A stretch of 16,273 nt of DNA from the NCBI GenBank assembly GCA_021772595.1, contig JAJFLS010000611.1, positions 1-16,273 on the forward strand, in the 5' to 3' direction. The DNA comes from Opitutales bacterium (GTDB lineage: Bacteria > Verrucomicrobiota > Verrucomicrobiia > Opitutales > Opitutaceae). The number at the start of each line of letters is the position of its first letter. Position 1 is the stretch's first letter. Under the pieces are notes generated by a model. It made no database searches. It was not told the DNA's origin and saw only the letters and a list, made by a program, of their open reading frames with translations. Positions 15,388-16,273 of this stretch are shown in pieces. The position numbers were made by a program, and so were the translations under genes.

Positions 15388-15502
15388 CCTACCACTGCGG
15401 CGACAAAAAAACAAGTAGCTCCAGCTGCATCTACGGCCCCGCCTTCACCCGCAAGGACGAACTCGCGGATTGAATGTCCCAGCTGAAGAAGCCCGCAAGC
15501 GC
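15387..15502 (+). pseudogene. thrS: Threonyl-tRNA synthetase fragment, decayed (copy C)
   Basis: It reads AYHCGDKK, then after small insertions CIYGPAFTRKDELAD, a stop (TGA) and, after a one-base loss, EARKR. This is the same short segment of threonyl-tRNA synthetase as the end of copy B (GAYWRGD...LQRIYG-AF--KKEL---L--LEEARKR). Copies B and C share GTAGCTCCAG where an intact gene should have CAGCTCCAG, and both have TGC where CGC (Arg of QRIYG) is expected. The fragment is shorter than in B because the PQQ gene abuts it. Confidence 0.7.
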
Positions 15503-15704
15503 TATCTGTATCCTACTTATGGACACTTATCTTTCTGCCAAGAGCCCCAACTCCCGCCGCTCATCGAATGCGACTCGCTCGCTGATCTAACTGCCGACAA
15601 CACGTCTCGTACCGAGTATTTTGATACGACACCTCAACGAACGAAATGACACATACATAACACCGAAGGGACCTAGGCATACGAGGGGGAACAGGAGTTT
15701 AAAA
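15388..15704 (+). repeat. Dispersed repeat copy C, directly after the PQQ gene
   Basis: It aligns with copy B from the thrS remnant onward. Shared blocks include GTAGCTCCAG, CGCAAGGACGAACTCGCG, GACTCGCTCGCTGATCT, CGTACCGAGTATTTTGATAC and ACATACATAACACCGAA. Compared with copy A it lacks about 61 bp between two CGAAC words, which removes one side of the CCTCA/TGAGG stem. It ends at AGGAGTTTAAAA and lacks the hairpin-bearing tail of A and B. Confidence 0.8.
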
Positions 15705-15868
15705 TATAATTAGCCTGTCCTTGCTATTTATAGACCTAACTCTGAAACCCGCCCACTGGATACAATCCCATGGCGAGCCACAACAGGGCAACAAGTACTG
15801 CGTACAGTCGGTCATCATCTAACGGAGAAGGAGGGTGCTCCGCCCCACAGAATACCAATCGAGAAAAC
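15705..15868. other. Intergenic region, no gene seen
   Basis: It contains small palindromes (ACTG-CGTA-CAGT at 15797-15808 and a GGAG/CTCC pair near 15828-15840) but no coding frame that looks real and no clear terminator for the LVIVD gene that ends at 15869. Confidence 0.5.
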
Positions 15869-16273
15869 CTATAAATCGCGGACCAGTAACCCCTCGTACC
15901 CTCCAGGTATCAAAAGGCGATCGCCATGAACAATAACCCTTGAAGGATTTCCTAAGGTTACAAACCGATCAATCAACCGCGGGTTCTCCATATCCTGTAT
16001 ATCCAAAATGTAGACCTCTCCACCCGCGCGGTGGCTAATATAGAGTCGCCCATCATGAACCGTTGGTTTTCCAATGACCGAAATACCTTTAGGCTTGCGA
16101 AGTGGAAGCGATCGGAAATCACGAGATTCCCGCTCATCGATATTTCGATAGCCTCCATTTCCAACTACAAGTACCTGATCTCCAACAACGGTGACGCCAT
16201 CGGCGGTTTTTATCCGACCCAAAGAAGTCTCATCCGAAAAAGCGGCCCCACTCGATTCTTGGAGATCATACCA
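15869..16273 (-). CDS. LVIVD-type beta-propeller protein, C-terminal part
   Basis: The frame is open to the right edge, giving about 134 C-terminal residues; the start is outside the window (the internal TTG at 16222 is not a start). The repeats VVGDQVLVVGNGGYRNID, VHDGRLYISHRAGGEVYILD, PRLIDRFVTLGNPSRVIVHG and DRLLIPGGYEGLLVRDL follow the pattern of the LVIVD repeat, in which each blade carries 'G..Y.A.G..GL.I.DVSDP..P'. Such proteins are usually exported and of unknown function. It is convergent with the PQQ-propeller gene and separated from it by repeat C. Confidence 0.8.
   Translation of the reverse strand, partial: WYDLQESSGAAFSDETSLGRIKTADGVTVVGDQVLVVGNGGYRNIDERESRDFRSLPLRKPKGISVIGKPTVHDGRLYISHRAGGEVYILDIQDMENPRLIDRFVTLGNPSRVIVHGDRLLIPGGYEGLLVRDL

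Noticed and set aside
8349..15704. Insertion sequence or composite transposon built on repeats A, B and C
   Set aside because: No transposase gene, no terminal inverted repeats and no target duplication are visible; the term repeat or cassette is kept instead.
1..16273. CRISPR arrays, tRNA and rRNA genes
   Set aside because: No regularly spaced short repeats and no tRNA- or rRNA-like sequence were found on reading; no covariance-model search could be run.

Overview
The window looks like accessory, polysaccharide- and sulfate-ester-oriented DNA from a member of the PVC group, either Verrucomicrobiota (Opitutia-like) or Planctomycetota. The grounds are three S1 formylglycine sulfatase genes, a PSCyt1-PSCyt2-PSD1 ('planctomycete cytochrome') gene directly followed by a Tat-exported DUF1501 gene, a secreted PmoA-family (DUF6807-like) protein, a GH-A-like secreted TIM barrel and a PQQ-like beta-propeller. 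The phylum call is an inference from family content and from the style of the intergenic repeats; no rRNA or housekeeping marker is intact here.

Layout. Positions 1-953 (minus): a sulfatase interrupted by an in-frame TAA and running off the left edge. 976-1069: a long inverted repeat. 1119-4877 (minus): a two-gene operon, PSD1/PSCyt then DUF1501, 3 bp apart. 4878-5081: REP-like intergenic repeats. 5082-7968 (minus): a GH-like gene followed by a sulfatase with an atypical CRPSL active-site motif. 7969-8796: a gene-poor stretch with repeat copy A and, at its right end, the truncated start of a third gene of the next operon. 8797-11703 (minus): a secreted protein of unknown function followed by a canonical CSPSR sulfatase. 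11704-12122: plus-strand gene remnants. 12123-13067 (minus): a PmoA-family protein. 13222-15704: a plus-strand secreted PQQ-propeller gene bracketed by two direct copies (B and C) of a repeat that carries a decayed threonyl-tRNA synthetase (thrS) fragment. 15869-16273 (minus): the C-terminal part of an LVIVD-type propeller protein running off the right edge.

How the genes may work together. All intact genes encode exported proteins: sulfatases that remove sulfate esters, a putative glycosidase, and propeller or PmoA-like proteins of unknown substrate. This fits a locus for attacking a sulfated glycan or its fragments in the periplasm or outside the cell, although no SusC/D-type transporter, CAZyme of sure specificity or regulator is present. 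DUF1501 is an alkaline-phosphatase-superfamily relative of the sulfatases and travels with PSD1 proteins; the role of the pair is not known.

The most unusual part is the dispersed repeat family A (8349-8606), B (13357-13848) and C (15388-15704). B and C flank a whole gene like a cassette and both contain the same decayed thrS segment with a TAG at the same place, so they were apparently copied after the gene had died. The part shared by A and B contains stems with one compensatory base-pair change and one G-U-preserving change. Several genes near the repeats are broken (nonsense codon, two truncated signal-peptide ORFs), so the region seems to be actively rearranging. A second signal is a 16-bp identical leader element just upstream of two unrelated secreted-protein genes.
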